Part shown: piece by piece, positions 46,613-59,627 of the stretch
Position numbering within the stretch: the stretch's first letter is position 1
Layout of the letters: each line of letters opens with the position of its first letter
Assembly: GCF_040954835.1 (NCBI RefSeq)
Contig: NC_090703.1
Span: 16,009,444 to 16,073,443, forward strand
DNA: 64,000 bases
Direction: 5' to 3'
DNA from: Lepisosteus oculatus
Lineage: Eukaryota > Chordata > Actinopteri > Semionotiformes > Lepisosteidae
Made by a program: the position numbers and the translations under genes
The notes under the pieces: generated by a model
Told to the model about the DNA's origin: nothing
Database searches by the model: none
The model's input: the letters and a program-made list of their open reading frames with translations, nothing else

Positions 46613-49611
46613 ATAAATGTCCCTTTGACCAAATGTCTCTACTGGATGCTATGAATGCAGTTTGTAAGGAGATCTCTGTAACCTGGCAATAGTTTGCCAG
46701 GGGAGCTCAGGTACTCCCCCTGCTGCATTGCTAGGGAAACCATTCTGTGTTAATGAAAATATGTGGCCTGACATACAGTACAGCATAGAACGAACTGAAC
46801 AAGTGCTTTTTCCCCTACTTTTTTACAGCAATGTCAGGCCAATGTCAACTAAATGTTTTGTGATAGATTTGATTTGAGATTTGTAGAATGTAGAATATAG
46901 TTAAAGTAGAGGTACAGTAAATCTTTTGTAAATGTATATAGATATCCCTTTGTAAAATCTGGTATTTCAAAGGAGCCACAACACACCTAAAAAAGATCAT
47001 AAACTGGAAACAATATATGGTTAGCTTTTGGAAAAAATCTGAGATGTAGACGAATGCATATCGTGCATACGAATACAATCCTATAATTTTATTTTGGGTG
47101 ATTCTGAGGACAGTGGAATAGTAAATTGCACTCCTCAGAAAGACTGGAGTTTTGAATGTTTTATTTACATTCAAAGCATTAAAAATGAAATATTTATTTG
47201 GAAAAAATGTATCTAGCCAATGCAGTAATACTGGATGCTGGACTATAACTACATTCAATAAAATGAATAATTGTTACTGGTTTATGACTGAATGAATAAT
47301 ACTTAATCAGTCATGTGTACCTTTTAATATGTATGCTGTATTGTATTTGAAAATGTTTGAAATATCAATTTTGGCTTTGTGTTGTAATTTGCTGTGCAAC
47401 TGAAACAGACATATTTAGAAATGAAATTTAGAAATTATTTTCCATTGTTGCTTAAAAGCATATCAAATAAGGATTTTATTGTAGGTTTATCCTCATCTGA
47501 TTCATAAATAATGTAGAACTGTAACGTTTTGCCTTATGTGCTAAAACTTCAGTGTCATCTTGAATAACTGAAGTACTTGGAAATCCTATCTGTGGCATGT
47601 CATGTGCAATATTTGAGTAGGCCATTTCAAACCCATACCTGATAGGAAGATAAAGGCAAGCATCTAGTAATTTCTTTCCACTCAGTGCACTAGTAATTGA
47701 TGTTTTATTTATTCAGTATTTTCTCTGAAAATAGGTCATTTATGGATCACGATAAAAGCATATCCGGACTTTCTTGACTTATTCCTGGTTCAAAGCTTGC
47801 ACTGAACTTATAGAAAGGCTTCTTTTTCCATTTAATTTAATTTAGTAAAAGACTGTATGATGTTTTTTCCCTTAACTATTTTAATTGTTTCCAAATATAA
47901 GCCCAAAACACATACACAACAATATTATGTTTAAAACACATCTGGAAAAAAAATGTGTTGTCACACAAATTTCCATTTCTAACACTGAAAAAACTTTGTG
48001 ATGTGCTTGGAAAATATGAATTTCAAAATATGATAATGGTATGCCAATTTTGGCAGGCACACTAGAATAATCATTCTGTGTTTTTTTAGGTTGAAACATT
48101 TTTTTTAAGAGCCCAGCATAGCGAGAATTCATCTTTTCCATAAACAAACATCACAAGTTATCAGTAGAAAAAAGTTTTAGCCCCATCGGGTAAGATATGC
48201 AGTACCTACAATCTGGCAATAAAGTATAGAAAACTTCAAATTTTAATGGCTGAACAAGATAACAATTCCATTTTCTCCATTGGAAAGATTCTATAAAAGT
48301 CCTATATCCTTTTCTTGTAGGAGAGTACAAAAGGGCTTGACAGATATAATTGGCCTTGTGTTTTTCTACTGTACAGTACCTCAACCTCTAGCATGAGGTT
48401 TTGTTATAATCTGTCCCATTCTTCTTATTAAACACAGGGTGATACCTGTGAGAGAAAACACACGAAGGGAAAAGGATGTTTCCAAGTACAAAAGTGAATT
48501 TGTTGGTCCACCAAATCAAACAAATTGGACAAAAATACAATTAAGAATTGGTTTACAATATTTATTGGGTTCCTGTGTTTTTTTTTCTGTCATAATTAGC
48601 AAGCATTATTTCAGTTCAGTTTTTCTTGGAACACCACATAACTTTACATGTGAAATAGGTGGGCTTAAAAGCATTACTTTAAAATAGCACTATTGCAACA
48701 AGATTTTATGGACAAGTGTACTGTTGTTCTGAATAAGAAAATGAAGCCTAGGTGGCACTGACACACAACTATTAGATAAAACTGCACTCAACATTTACAA
48801 TAAGGCAGAGCAACATCTTATGATTCAACGTACCATCAAACATGAAAACTAACAGTTAGCCCTTTAAAATAGAGAAAAACAAAATATCATTGACACATCA
48901 GAAATTATTAACTTTAAATAAGGCTTCTTTTAAAAAACATTTACAAAAATAAAAATAGATTTGTCTGGGGGGATGCACTTATACTTTTCATTTTCCAGAA
49001 ATAAATGAATTACAATTAGAATTACAGTGTAGTAGTACTTGTCCTGCAGTTCAATATTTTTGTTCCAAAAAAGAGCTTGAATTCAGTATGTGTATGCTTT
49101 TAAAAAGCTTTATGTTTAGAGAACAACATATAAATCTTTATGTATATTTAAGTATGTTCTATATGTAAAACAGTGGAATAATTTTATAATCCAAGTATTA
49201 CCTCCTATAATGTTTTCCTGTTTTAATCTTTTTTTTTAGAAGAAGAACAATATCAATGCCTTTTGGTTCCTTTTACCTTGTGTCTAAACAGTTGTGAGTC
49301 AAGGCATACTAAATGACAGTGAACATTCTCCAGAGACACTTCTAATTGTCCTAGAAATGGTAGCTGGCCAAAATCATTAGTTCTAAGAGATATCTGAGAT
49401 ATCTGAATGTAACGGTTATCTTTACAAAATGTGCCAGAAGCACAGAAACATATGGTGGGCATATCTGATGAGCATAACATATTCATTTCTGAACTGAATA
49501 TATTATGGAGAAAACAAGAAAAATTATATTCAAAGTTGTCACAATTCTTGATGGAAAATTCCAAGGATAGTTTAACATTATTTCACAGCAAAAGCTATTC
49601 CTTTTAAATTC

Positions 49612-51213
49612 TCATGTCATTTTGGTGTTCATTCCAGGATTCTGTCCATACCAGTACAGCTTTTCCTCTGCCCTTTTCTTTTTCCACTGACAAAAGAGCA
49701 ACATTTTGAAGGTCTTTTGAAATGTCTTGTTGCACAAGGCATAGCACATGGGGTTGACAGTGCTGTTGACATAACAGAGCCAGTATCCAAGGTGCCAGAG
49801 GGACACAGGAATGCATTGTGAACAAAAAGTGGAAATTAGCACCATAATGTTGTAGGGTGTCCAGGTGAGAATGAAGGCCAAGAGAATAGCACTCAGTGTC
49901 TGTGCGGCCTTCTTTTCCTTGATAAGGACCATACGCTTCCTCTTGGTGATCTGATTCTTCAGATTGGGGTCCATCGTCTTGTTGGTGGAGGAAGCTCCCA
50001 CAGATTCTGCTGAGGAGCAAGATGACGCCACCAACTTGGATCCCCCATTCTTGCTTTGTGGGAGACAACCATCTTTAGGGACTGCCTTGAATTTGTAGGA
50101 GACACATTTCTTGGTTTTTTGTAAGCTGTGTTTGGCAGGGGTAGAAAAATAACTGCTTTCTTCGTAATTGCTCAGCTGCTCATCCATGAAGGCTTGCTCA
50201 CTCTCTGCTCTGCTGGAGGATTCTTTCTGGTCAGTGCCCTGGTTTTTGTAAGCTGTCTGGAAGATTCCTGTAGTTACAGGTTTTTCGTCATCCTCTGATG
50301 ATGCATAGCTGTTAAAGGAGGTTACCTGGTCAGTTTTGGACCACTCGTCACTGGCATTTGACACAAGTGTGGTCTTCGTAATGTTGCTTCTGCTCGAAGA
50401 TGACCACGAGGCTTGGCTTCTTTCCCTGTTGACATTGGCAGGTTGTTTACAACTAAAGCAGGATTTGATGGTAGTCTTCTGGGGTTTAATGGTCTTGGGA
50501 TCACATGTAGAGTTCAGACCTTGGAGTTCCGCCAAGTCCTTGGTGCGTCTCTCAGTCTCCTTGTAGATACGGCAGTACAGTATGGTCATAATGGAAACTG
50601 GAATGTAGAAAGCAGCAATGGCTGTTCCAAAAGTGATTACAGGTACAGAGAAGAATTGAATCTGGCATTCGTCTGAAGGGACTGTTCTTTCTCCAACAAA
50701 GTACTGCCAGCACAAAATTGCAGGTGCCCAAAGAATGAAAGACACCAACCAAGCTAGGCCGATCATGATGCCAGCCCGTTTCGGGGTACGTTTGGCTCTG
50801 TAAGTCAGTGGTCTCGTAATAGAGAAATATCTGTCAAAACTAATGACTAGCAAATTCATTACAGATGCATTGCTAGCAACATAGTCGAGTGCTAACCAGA
50901 GGTCACACGCTAGACTTCCAAGAGACCAGTATCCCATCAGTATGTAAGAGGTATATAGATTCATTGAAAATACTCCAATAATAAGGTCTGCAAAAGCCAG
51001 GCTTAATAAATAATAATTATTAACTGTCTTCAGCTGGCTGTTTACTTTGAACGATACCATAACAAGAATGTTACCAATAATTGTTATCAGACTCACAATG
51101 GCTGAAACAGTTGCTATAGTGATGACTTCCCAAAGACTGTGACCACTGAGGTTTTGAACATTGGACGTATTACTGTTGTTAGCTGTTGAGTTCTTCAGCT
51201 GTTCTACTTCCAT
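49612..51213 (-). CDS. CHRM5: muscarinic acetylcholine receptor M5
   Basis: A single uninterrupted coding exon of 533 residues, against 532 for human M5. The extracellular N-terminus has N-glycosylation sequons (N8, N12, N15, N21). Seven membrane helices follow. D110 in TM3 ([13 protein letters not shown]) is the amine anchor, DRY is at 127-129, C103 and C183 form the expected disulfide, TM6 has WTPYN at 451-455 and TM7 has NPMCY at 487-491. The TM3 to intracellular-loop-2 segment ([20 protein letters not shown]) is that of the muscarinic family. The third intracellular loop (about 215-430) is long and variable, ending in the basic [18 protein letters not shown], typical of Gq-coupled M1/M3/M5. 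The tail [12 protein letters not shown] fits M5 best. It is divergent from AVEN as in other vertebrates. Upstream non-coding exons are likely but unassigned. Confidence 0.97.
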   Translation of the reverse strand: MEVEQLKNSTANNSNTSNVQNLSGHSLWEVITIATVSAIVSLITIIGNILVMVSFKVNSQLKTVNNYYLLSLAFADLIIGVFSMNLYTSYILMGYWSLGSLACDLWLALDYVASNASVMNLLVISFDRYFSITRPLTYRAKRTPKRAGIMIGLAWLVSFILWAPAILCWQYFVGERTVPSDECQIQFFSVPVITFGTAIAAFYIPVSIMTILYCRIYKETERRTKDLAELQGLNSTCDPKTIKPQKTTIKSCFSCKQPANVNRERSQASWSSSSRSNITKTTLVSNASDEWSKTDQVTSFNSYASSEDDEKPVTTGIFQTAYKNQGTDQKESSSRAESEQAFMDEQLSNYEESSYFSTPAKHSLQKTKKCVSYKFKAVPKDGCLPQSKNGGSKLVASSCSSAESVGASSTNKTMDPNLKNQITKRKRMVLIKEKKAAQTLSAILLAFILTWTPYNIMVLISTFCSQCIPVSLWHLGYWLCYVNSTVNPMCYALCNKTFQKTFKMLLFCQWKKKRAEEKLYWYGQNPGMNTKMT

Positions 51214-52342
51214 AATGGTTCTCAGTGCTTCCAGCTTAGAGTAACGTATCTACAGAGTGGAGTCAATGGAGTTTTCAATGGCGCTCTGAATGCACATCCC
51301 CTTTGAAAATGAGAATAAACAAAAACAACTGTTAAATTCAAGGATCACCCCAAACCAAAAGAAATGCAAAGTGTTGTAAATTCATTTTACTTTAAAAGAA
51401 TACATAGCACATCTTGGTTGCACTCATTTGTAGAAAATGTTTTTACAATGAATAAGGCTAGTTTACATTTTGCTACAGAAATAATTGTGACAGCTTGATG
51501 ATAAGCTTTTTGACCCCTTCAAGACTCGTGTAATAAAAATCCTTCTTTATTAATTTTATGTGTTCCCCTAATCTTAAGCTTTGACCTGTTTTGTTGTTCT
51601 GTGAATGTCTTCAGAATATTGTTACAGTACATCAATATTGCGACAGCACAAGATTTTTGAAAGGATTTAAGAAAACGTAACCTAAGAATAAAAGTCACCT
51701 TACTTCCCACACAACATATTTCAAACAGTTAAAAAAACTGTAATAGTGCAATATTATAGATAATATTATTAAACAAAGTGAGCACAATAATGCAGGTTCC
51801 AGTACCTATATCCTGTACAGTATATATGTACATGATAAATAAAAAGCAAATCAAATTAAATAAAATATACCTTTAATTTAATATTTTAGAATGTAATTTT
51901 AAATAAAAAATAAATAAAAAGAATAGAAAATTAAAAAAAAATACAAATGGGCTTTTTGTCATCGTTATCATCATCATCATCATCACCACCACCACCAACC
52001 ACCACCAACAACAACAACAATACATACAGTACATACAGTCTATTTTATTTGGAGAAAACGTTTTTCAGTCATATACATTATAAATGTATATATGATCAAT
52101 TATAATTATAAATATATTATACATTAGTTTGTGTATTTCACTGCAACAGTTAATACTCTTTAAGGACATTGTCTTGCTATTATCGAACCGTAGTGGGAAC
52201 CAAATGTAATCAGACCTCCTGGAATAAAAAAGCAAGCATCCTTGTTGTCTGACGGATGACATTTTGTGTAACTCGAAACACGTTGTAACAGCGTATCACT
52301 TAATGTGGTCCGGTAGACGCGCTGGGGAACGCGAATGTAGTG
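51214..52342. promoter_or_regulatory. divergent CHRM5/AVEN upstream region
   Basis: The two start codons are 1.13 kb apart and face away from each other. The AVEN side (52290-52342) has CpGs (GGTAGACGCGCTGGGGAACG). The middle is AT-rich (51840-51960) with a compound microsatellite. A shared regulatory region is possible, but human CHRM5 has distant 5' non-coding exons, so the real CHRM5 promoter could be elsewhere. Confidence 0.4.
51967..52018. repeat. compound microsatellite (ATC, ACC, AAC units)
   Basis: Successive ATC, then ACC, then AAC trinucleotide tracts, each derivable from its neighbour by one base change. Located between CHRM5 and AVEN. Confidence 0.85.
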
Positions 52343-55300
52343 ATGGAGCAGAGATCAAGGCACAGAGGAGGCGGCGGCTGGAGGAGAGGTGGACACAGTG
52401 GCGGAGGCAGTGAAAGTGGAACCGGCACCCCCACTGAACATCGGGGTCGAGGTAGGGGTGGACCCCACCGTGGCAGGGGAAGAAGGGATCATCATCGTGG
52501 CAGAGGACGCTCAGGACCTCCACGGTGCGACAGGGTAAGAATTGTTGCTTATTGAAAAGTTAAAGCTGTTGCACTTTTTTTTACTATAGTATTTAGGTTT
52601 CTACAGTTATGTTTTCTTAGAACCTAAGGCACTCTATTTTAAATGTTCCGAAGAAAAGTCGTGAAAACTGTTGACTTAATAGTTTGATACTGAAGACTAT
52701 AAACCTAAATAATAGGTTATATTTCTTTCCAAACAAAGCTATACTTATTAGGATTGTTTCTGTCCTTTCTTTACATAATAGTGTACTTATTTCAACACAT
52801 GCAAGACAGTATGCTCAATTGCACTGCATGCTAAACAGCTTTGGGGGTGGTTATGGCAGTAAAAACACAGCTGCAGAGAGCTGCAGAGATACTAAAGAGC
52901 CTCTCCAGCTGCATTGCGTGAAGGAATCGAATCCTCTGTTGAACTGCTATATATCCTGAACTATTCTTCTTGACAAAAATTCAGAATACTGTTTTCAAAC
53001 ATTCTTTGACAAAAGGCATGGCCTCAGGTCTACATAATGTCTGATTGTCTAGATTTTCATTTTTTGTTTGATTCATGAGTCAAAGGGAGGGTTAGCTTTA
53101 TTCTGAAATGCACTTCTTTTTTACCTTTTTTTTTCTAGTATAAGTTTTCTGAAGGCAAAACAAGGACAGGACCTCAAAATGTAAGCTTATGCTCAATTTG
53201 ACTTTTGTTGGGCTTCACTGGATTGTGGTGGAAAGGGGATGGGTTGAAAGGAGTTCTTTCACTCACAATATGGTGCAGGTGCCAGCCATCTATTTCTACC
53301 TCAATAGCCACGTATTCAACACGTAGACTAATCTTGTCAGATATCAGAAGCTAAGCAGTGTTGGGCCTGTTCAGCACTGGGATGGTAGACCACCAAGGAA
53401 GATCCACTTGCTGAATCAAGTGGTGTCAGAGGGCCAGTAGGTGATTGTATTTCCTTTGGAGCAGAATGTTCATGCCCTGGTGACTAGTGTGCTATAGGAG
53501 TGTCTGTCTGTCAGCTAAAACATTAAACCAGGGTCCTGACAATAAGTGTAAAAGTGTTAACTGTTTTTCTGGTCACTTTGAACTCATACAGCCTGGCCTC
53601 CCTAATCCTTTATTTCAAGTCATTGCTAAAGCAATTTCTCACTACTCCACCTGATTTGTAATGGGGCTGCTACTGCATAGTTGCTGCCTTGAGTTACTTA
53701 ATACGGTAGTGCCTCACAGAATCATCTGTGTGTCTCTTAATATCCATCTACCTCCTAAATATTTTTACCTTTATCTTTACAAGAAAAAAACTAAAAAAAA
53801 AACTTTTCAACTGCGCTACAGTTGTATCAATTTAAAATGCATTTATTAAACCTAATAAATGTAAATAAATGTAATGAATAAATATAATAACTTAAGCCTA
53901 ATAAATGTAAACAAACAGTTGTTTTATAGTAAGAACCAAATTAGTTAAAGAAGGCATTACAGAAGTTAAGACATATCTATAGAACGTAGAAAGAGCATCA
54001 AAAATATCTTAGCACTCTTTTCATGCATGTACTGTATGTTTTTAGAAGAATACGATGTACAAGTTTTGGATGTTGATTAAATGTTTTTTTTGTCATTTCT
54101 ATTGACTGTGAAACATTCAAGTAATTTGTCATGGTTACATAAGCATTAAAATTGTACGTTAATGAGAGAGTTTAGCCGGTATAAGTGATTTAAGTGTTTA
54201 GTGTTAAGCATGGTGAAAATCAAGTAGTAAAATACAAAAATATGCATCGGTTATCAAGATGACACCTTCATGTCAAATACATGTTGTTGACTTGACTAAC
54301 TAATCTTAGATCCACTTGTCAGCAGTGGAACAAAGTCCTTGTGGCAGGCCAGTTGTACAGGGAATGGTAGTTACAGCTTCTTACCACTAGAGGTCGTTGA
54401 ATCCAAGGTCAGTTGTCTGTCTATACTTTCTTTTATTGTCTCAGATGGGAAATTTGCTTTGCAGGCAGGCAAAAAACACAATGCAATATATAATACATTT
54501 AGCACAACATGAATCCATTAACACATAAAAAGCATGCATCCATAAGTTTAAAAACGAGTCAGACACTTTAAATAGTCCTCACAATCCAGAAGTAGATAAA
54601 TAAAGGATTATGGTCGTCAGTAAGTAAAATAGCTTGTGTGGGGTTCATATGAGGTGCATGGTTTATCTAATTAGTTAAATGGTGCAGGGCTGGGAGTCAG
54701 ATTCTCAAATAGGGATAAGTAAATAAGATTATTTGGGAAGTAAAGGGACACATGGTGTTAGTTGGTGTTGGGTTGTTTTAGAGAAGTAAATGGATTGTTG
54801 GTATGTGGAAGAAGATTTTTGCTGAATAAAGACTCTTTGATCATTATTCTTTTATTATTCATTATTCTATCACTATTTCTTTTGTCCATTGTGAATGTCT
54901 TGTATTCAGACCTCCCGAGCTGCATATTTACAAGGAGGTCTGCGTATAGACCAATTGAGGTCCAAGTGTGTTTGATGATTGTAGTCCACATTCTTCTGAT
55001 AGATGGCAGCCTGTCTGGACAGTTTTACTAATCTAGTTCTGGAACCCCACTTTCTGCCCTTCCTGCAGACTCATCCTATGTAACAACATAGCAGCAGGAC
55101 AATGCACATTTTCATTATACCCATATAATAAGTCTTGTGACAGTGACAGTTATTCTGTTGATGCCCTGCTTTCTAAACATTGGATAGTCTGGTTGGGATG
55201 ATGTGTATCGCGGGTCTAGGTAAGGAATTGGACAGAATCACACAAGACAGCATCTGCAACCTGGTGCACAGCATGTGCAGAAAAGTGGCCACACATAGTT

Positions 55301-55880
55301 GTAGCCTTTGACTTTCACAGTAAAATTACAAACCTAATTTCCATTAAGTTTTCAAGGGCAAAATGTAAGGGAAACCAGACATTACTTTCAGTAGAATTTA
55401 AGGCCTTTTTTTGTGAAGCTGTTTTCTAATATTGGCATATGGCTTTATTCACAATATTCAAACTAGACATTATAATAGGTATGTAAGCAAATATTGCTCT
55501 TACGAAAAGTTTCTGATTTGATTATTAATAATAAAGTTGTCGTAATTCCAAATTATTATTTTCCTTTTGTGTCATATGATTCTTTGAATTTTCCTTAATT
55601 TCTTCCCAAACTCGCGTCTTTTCACCAGTTTTGACTGTTACGTGCTGTGTTATTCTGACCCCTTCCTTTCTAAAGTACTGGCTTTCCATTTTCATAATTG
55701 AAAAGGCTGAAGATGAGGTGGATAACAAGGAAGATCATGAAGAGGATGGCCCTGACATCTTTTCCAGAAGGAAGCTGGAGTCAAACTGGGATCGCTATGA
55801 GGCTGCAGAAAAGGAGGAGCTTTGTGAAGGCAATCAAACCAAGCGAGGAGAAGATTTCCATGTCCTCCTCAGCTCTGCAG
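52343..55880 (+). CDS. AVEN: AVEN (apoptosis, caspase activation inhibitor), 5' part
   Basis: Exon 1 (52343-52534) encodes 64 residues rich in Gly, Arg and His, with repeated RGRGRGG/HRGRGR motifs (an RGG-type RNA-binding box), starting MEQRSRHRGGGG and ending in phase 0 before GTAAGA. The conserved exon is 55706-55880, phase 0 in and phase 1 out. It begins with an acidic stretch (DEVDNKEDHEEDGPD), then RRKLESNWDRYEAAEKE, then KRGEDFHVLLSSAG, matching the AVEN core. The 42-nt segment 53139-53180 may be a further exon. The rest (the human-like SFSQFRF segment and the C-terminal half) was not found up to 64000, so the gene probably leaves the window. AVEN binds Bcl-xL and Apaf-1, activates ATM, and through its RGG box binds G-quadruplex mRNAs. 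The exon 1 region is shorter than in human. Confidence 0.88.
53139..53180 (+). CDS. candidate AVEN micro-exon (14 codons)
   Basis: A long pyrimidine tract and TTTTCTAG precede position 53139, and the strong donor GTAAGC follows 53180. The 42 bases encode YKFSEGKTRTGPQN without a stop. They are phase 0 on both sides, exactly the phase left by AVEN exon 1 and needed by the exon at 55706. Inclusion would add 14 residues between the RGG box and the acidic stretch. Homology to other AVEN proteins is not evident, so an alternative or lineage-specific exon, or chance, are all possible. Confidence 0.45.
53270..53700 (+). mobile_element. old 5S-headed SINE remnant in AVEN intron
   Basis: CAGAAGCTAAGCAGTGTTGG then GCCTGTTCAGCACTGGGATGG keeps the 5S rRNA promoter blocks. 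The body reads GACTAGTGTGCTATAGGAGT and AAACCAGGGTCCTGAC, broadly parallel to copies A and B but much more diverged. It is an older copy or a related subfamily. Confidence 0.55.
54432..54560 (-). mobile_element. LINE 3' end, same family as 22505-23480
   Basis: The plus strand reads TTATTGTCTCAGATGGGAAA then TTTGCTTTGCAGGCAGG, nearly identical to 22506-22545. Only the 3' tail is recognisable, a 5'-truncated copy. Confidence 0.6.
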
Positions 55881-58800
55881 GTTAGATCATGTTTTTGTCT
55901 CTAACATAGAGCAAGCTAAAACCAGCATTACAATGCTCCATATATAATAGGAAATGTGTTGTGTGGTTTTCAATAGGCGACATAACCAGTCTACAGCTTG
56001 TATTGTGTTAGAACTGGGCTTTCCCTAATAGATGCATTTTTGTCACAAATTTTAATATTATCTATACATTAAATGCAATTTGGAACAGCAGAATGTGTGC
56101 TGCGAAGAAGATGACTATTTAGCTAGGATTCTACATAGAGTATGTGGAGGAAGGTGTTTGTACCGGTGGATAAAAGAGAAATCGCATTTAGTGCATCTTC
56201 CTTTCCATCATGAATCCGTTCACATAAAGAATTAGGAGTACTTTTTAAAATTATTATTGTGAAATGGGTTCCTTAATGGTCTTATTATTATTATTATTAT
56301 TAATAGTTGCGAAAAATATAGCTCTCTTAATGCAGAAGCAATAAACTGAGATTGATTCTGTGCTTTATAGTTAAAGACAACCATCAATTTAACTGTTGTG
56401 CTGTTTTATATATTTGAACGATCCACCTTGGACTTTTAAGTGTGGTGGCTATTTTCATGACGGCCTAACACAAAATGCGTCATCAGAAATTGCGTCTTAT
56501 CCTTGTCATGCTGACAAGAAATCATCTCGCTTATCTATTTGTAAGTGGGACTTCCCCTGCCTTAATGGTGCAGTTGTCAGCTTAGCAGGCTGAACCCTCG
56601 GTTGGATTCTGCTTTGCTTTTTGCCAGAGTGCAAAGTCTAAAATCACTCAAAGACCTCAATAGGCTCACAAGGTTATGCAAGGATTTGCAGGTTTTGAGA
56701 GAGCTGCACCACATCTAAAACCCTGGGCAGGAAGACTTTATCCGTGTAGTTTCAGTGAAGCTTTAGAGAAGGAGACATGCTGTGACCCATTTTTTAGACA
56801 TATAACTGTGGTGTTGTTTTAGAAGTGTAGGGAGAGGTCAGACTATATGAGGCGACAAATATATTACTTGAATAGATGAGTAATTTTAATAAGGGAGAAC
56901 AAAGGCATAAAAGCAACATCTTTAATAAGTAGCCATTGTTGAGATGATCAACAGAAGATCCCATTAGTGTGGAATTTAAAATGGGCCAGGGAATAGTAGC
57001 TGACAGCTGCCCTGCGGTCAAAATTTCATTGAGAAGCAGCTGTAGGAGAAAGGAAGTGACAGCTTCCGACATTCTCAGATGGAAATAGGGTCACAGTGTG
57101 CTTCAGTTTGACTCGTGAGTAAAATCAGCCAGCTCGGAGCAGAGAGAACTGCTGATCCGATTAAAGGCAGCTTTTGAGGAGTATTTTTTGTGAGACTATA
57201 AACACTGAAATTTCTACCAATTGGACTGCACTCAAAATATAGAAAAATATACAATCCTTTATCAATCTTCCCTCTTTTTAAATAGTTACTATAGAGTATT
57301 TTGCATAATTTGCAGGGCAAACAAATTCACTAGGTGTTTTGACAAAGACAAATAATAGAAACATTGCAATGTCATTTAGGGACTGCTTTTCTGTTTCACT
57401 GTGTTGCATGAACCTTTGTTTGATTACAGTGTTTTTTTAAATTTCTGAAAATTTCTGGTTGTGCTTTCTTAATGTGATGGAGACCCTTTTCAATTAAAAA
57501 ATCTGTTACCCTTTGATGAGAGTGAAAAAATTAGAAACTGTTTATTTAGACCTGGACTTTGCTTCAACGGTTCCAATTTATTGGGTTATAGTGAAATGTG
57601 TTTATGATGTACACTAGAAACTGGATGCTATTAAAATAATGTAATGAGGTTCTACAGAATAGAAATCAGTTGATCTGTGTTTTTTGGCATTGTACAAGTA
57701 TTTTAACATTAGTATGCATGCATGTACTAAATTTTTCTCTCTGTTGAGGGGCAAAATAAGTCATTCTAAACTTTTGTGATATGGGAAGAATCAGAGTTAG
57801 AAATCTGTGATATGTTCAGTGTGAGTTTTGTACTCAATGTAAGTTGGTTGCATATTGATATTTTGTGATGGTGACCAACTTGATAATTTTACCATACTGA
57901 AAGGGCTTAGGCTGTTGTCCTGAGTTTGTTATAGTACTGCCACAAGAAATATGAGGGTTTACTTTAATGTCTGAAGAGCACCATCTAGAGTCAAAATGTG
58001 ATTTTACCAGAATCTAACTTGCATAGCAATACTGTACTGTGATAATATCAGTATAATTTTTCTGCTTTTACTTTAAGACATCTTTAGGAAAGATATGAAT
58101 ACCTGAAAATTAAAATAAGTTTTCAGTTTTTTTTAGCTAAAGCATCCATCATTCAAAAAAGAGAAAATAATTATTTATTCATTCTATGTTTCCTTACTTT
58201 AAAATTTAAACTCACATACAGTAGTTTGCTTAGCTTTTCTTTTATTTCAATATTTTTTTCTCACAATTTAGCAGCATGGATTTTGTGAGAAAATGTTAAA
58301 CCAATTTGGAGAACTGCTGCATTAGAAATTTCAGAGTGAGACAAGGAATTTTCTATAGCTATAGAGGTATTTGTCTCTTAAAATGGCTGTGCATTTTTCA
58401 AGGGAATTGTACTCGTGAAATATAAGATTTTTGGAGTTTGAGTTTGGCCATAATACATGTCATTTCATTATCCTACAGTGTTAAAGGCGGGAAAATATTT
58501 CTGACATAAATATAGGTGTGTATAATGAAAAGTTGTGATGGCTGTTCAGTTTGTGGTGCTTTGAAGACAACAGAAGGAAGGTCACTGACAAAGAGAGGCT
58601 CAAAAATGTTTGTACTGCAAACATGTATATTAAGGTGTGTTCAGTGTATGATGCCGATATAAATTGGCTTATGTTGTGCTAATACAGAAGCTGCAGCATT
58701 GCAAAGGTGGTACATTTCAGGAGCTACTGGTAAATTGCTCCATTGCTTTTTAAGGGTAAACTAGAAACAAATCAGCACATGCCTATATTAGCAGTGTGGT

Positions 58801-59627
58801 TGTTCCCTTTGAAAAACAAGGGAGTGCCATTAAGTTAAACTTGCTTCTTCTGTTGTGGGATAGCTCTGTGCTGCACAAATACTATATCTCCAACTGCATT
58901 TATTAATTTTGCCACTTAAAACAGTATCTTAAAAGAGTTATTTTTTTCTGCTGTTTCTTTAGGGTTGATTTAGGAAGGATTGTAGAACACTTTAGTAGAT
59001 TAGGTGTGTTAGCTGAAAAGCTGACGAGAAACAGTTGTTCTGGTAATACTTTGTTAGGATCAGAATATGTCAGGAGTTTGGAAATTTGGCTTGGGAGTCC
59101 TGAACATTAGCCCTGAACCAACAGATTTCAACAGAAATTAGATATCCATAACTCACTCACCACATTTATTTGAGATTTGCAGTTTATTCAATGATAAAAC
59201 ATGAAAATACCAAATTTTCATGGCATCATGAACATTTCAAATACATGAAAGTTCCCAGGGTTCTGTATACTGATTTACTTTTACAGATTAGGTCTGCTGT
59301 AGTTAGATGTTTTTCATGCTAAGGATAGCAAGCTGTTGTTCAGGATAGTACATACAAATTTGATTCGTTGATTTGATTGTGAATAACTTCAATGGACGGT
59401 ATTATCTTTTAATCTATAATTGCAATTTAATGTACAGTATACAAAGTTTAGCTCACCTTTATCTTTTCATTGATATTTAATATGCAGCCATATATTTGTT
59501 GTTCTCAATTACAAGGGGCGCAATATTCATGGCTTTATAGTAAGGCACCTCTACAATTAAATAAAAAAATATGCTTATTAGAGTAGGTAACATTTATCTC
59601 ACAGCACGGACATATACTTTTGAAGTA

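Larger units (their letters stand above)
43493..49611. other. intergenic region between the fibrinogen-like gene and CHRM5
   Basis: Six kilobases carrying an IS630/Tc1-type relic (44265-45200) and a reversed 5S-SINE (45991-46612). The remainder, including 46.8-49.6 kb, is AT-rich. The 137-residue frame at 46845-47258 (minus) has no recognisable features. The 3' UTR of CHRM5 must lie within its right-hand part, but no poly(A) signal could be assigned with confidence. Confidence 0.55.

Noticed and set aside
46845-47258. 137-residue minus-strand frame
   Set aside because: Long by chance in AT-rich DNA, hydrophobic low-complexity composition, no family resemblance.
49604-50068. 154-residue minus-strand open frame
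   Set aside because: It overlaps the CHRM5 C-terminal coding region in another frame and has no domain.
50336-50676. Plus-strand frames opposite CHRM5
   Set aside because: Antisense shadows of the CHRM5 third loop.
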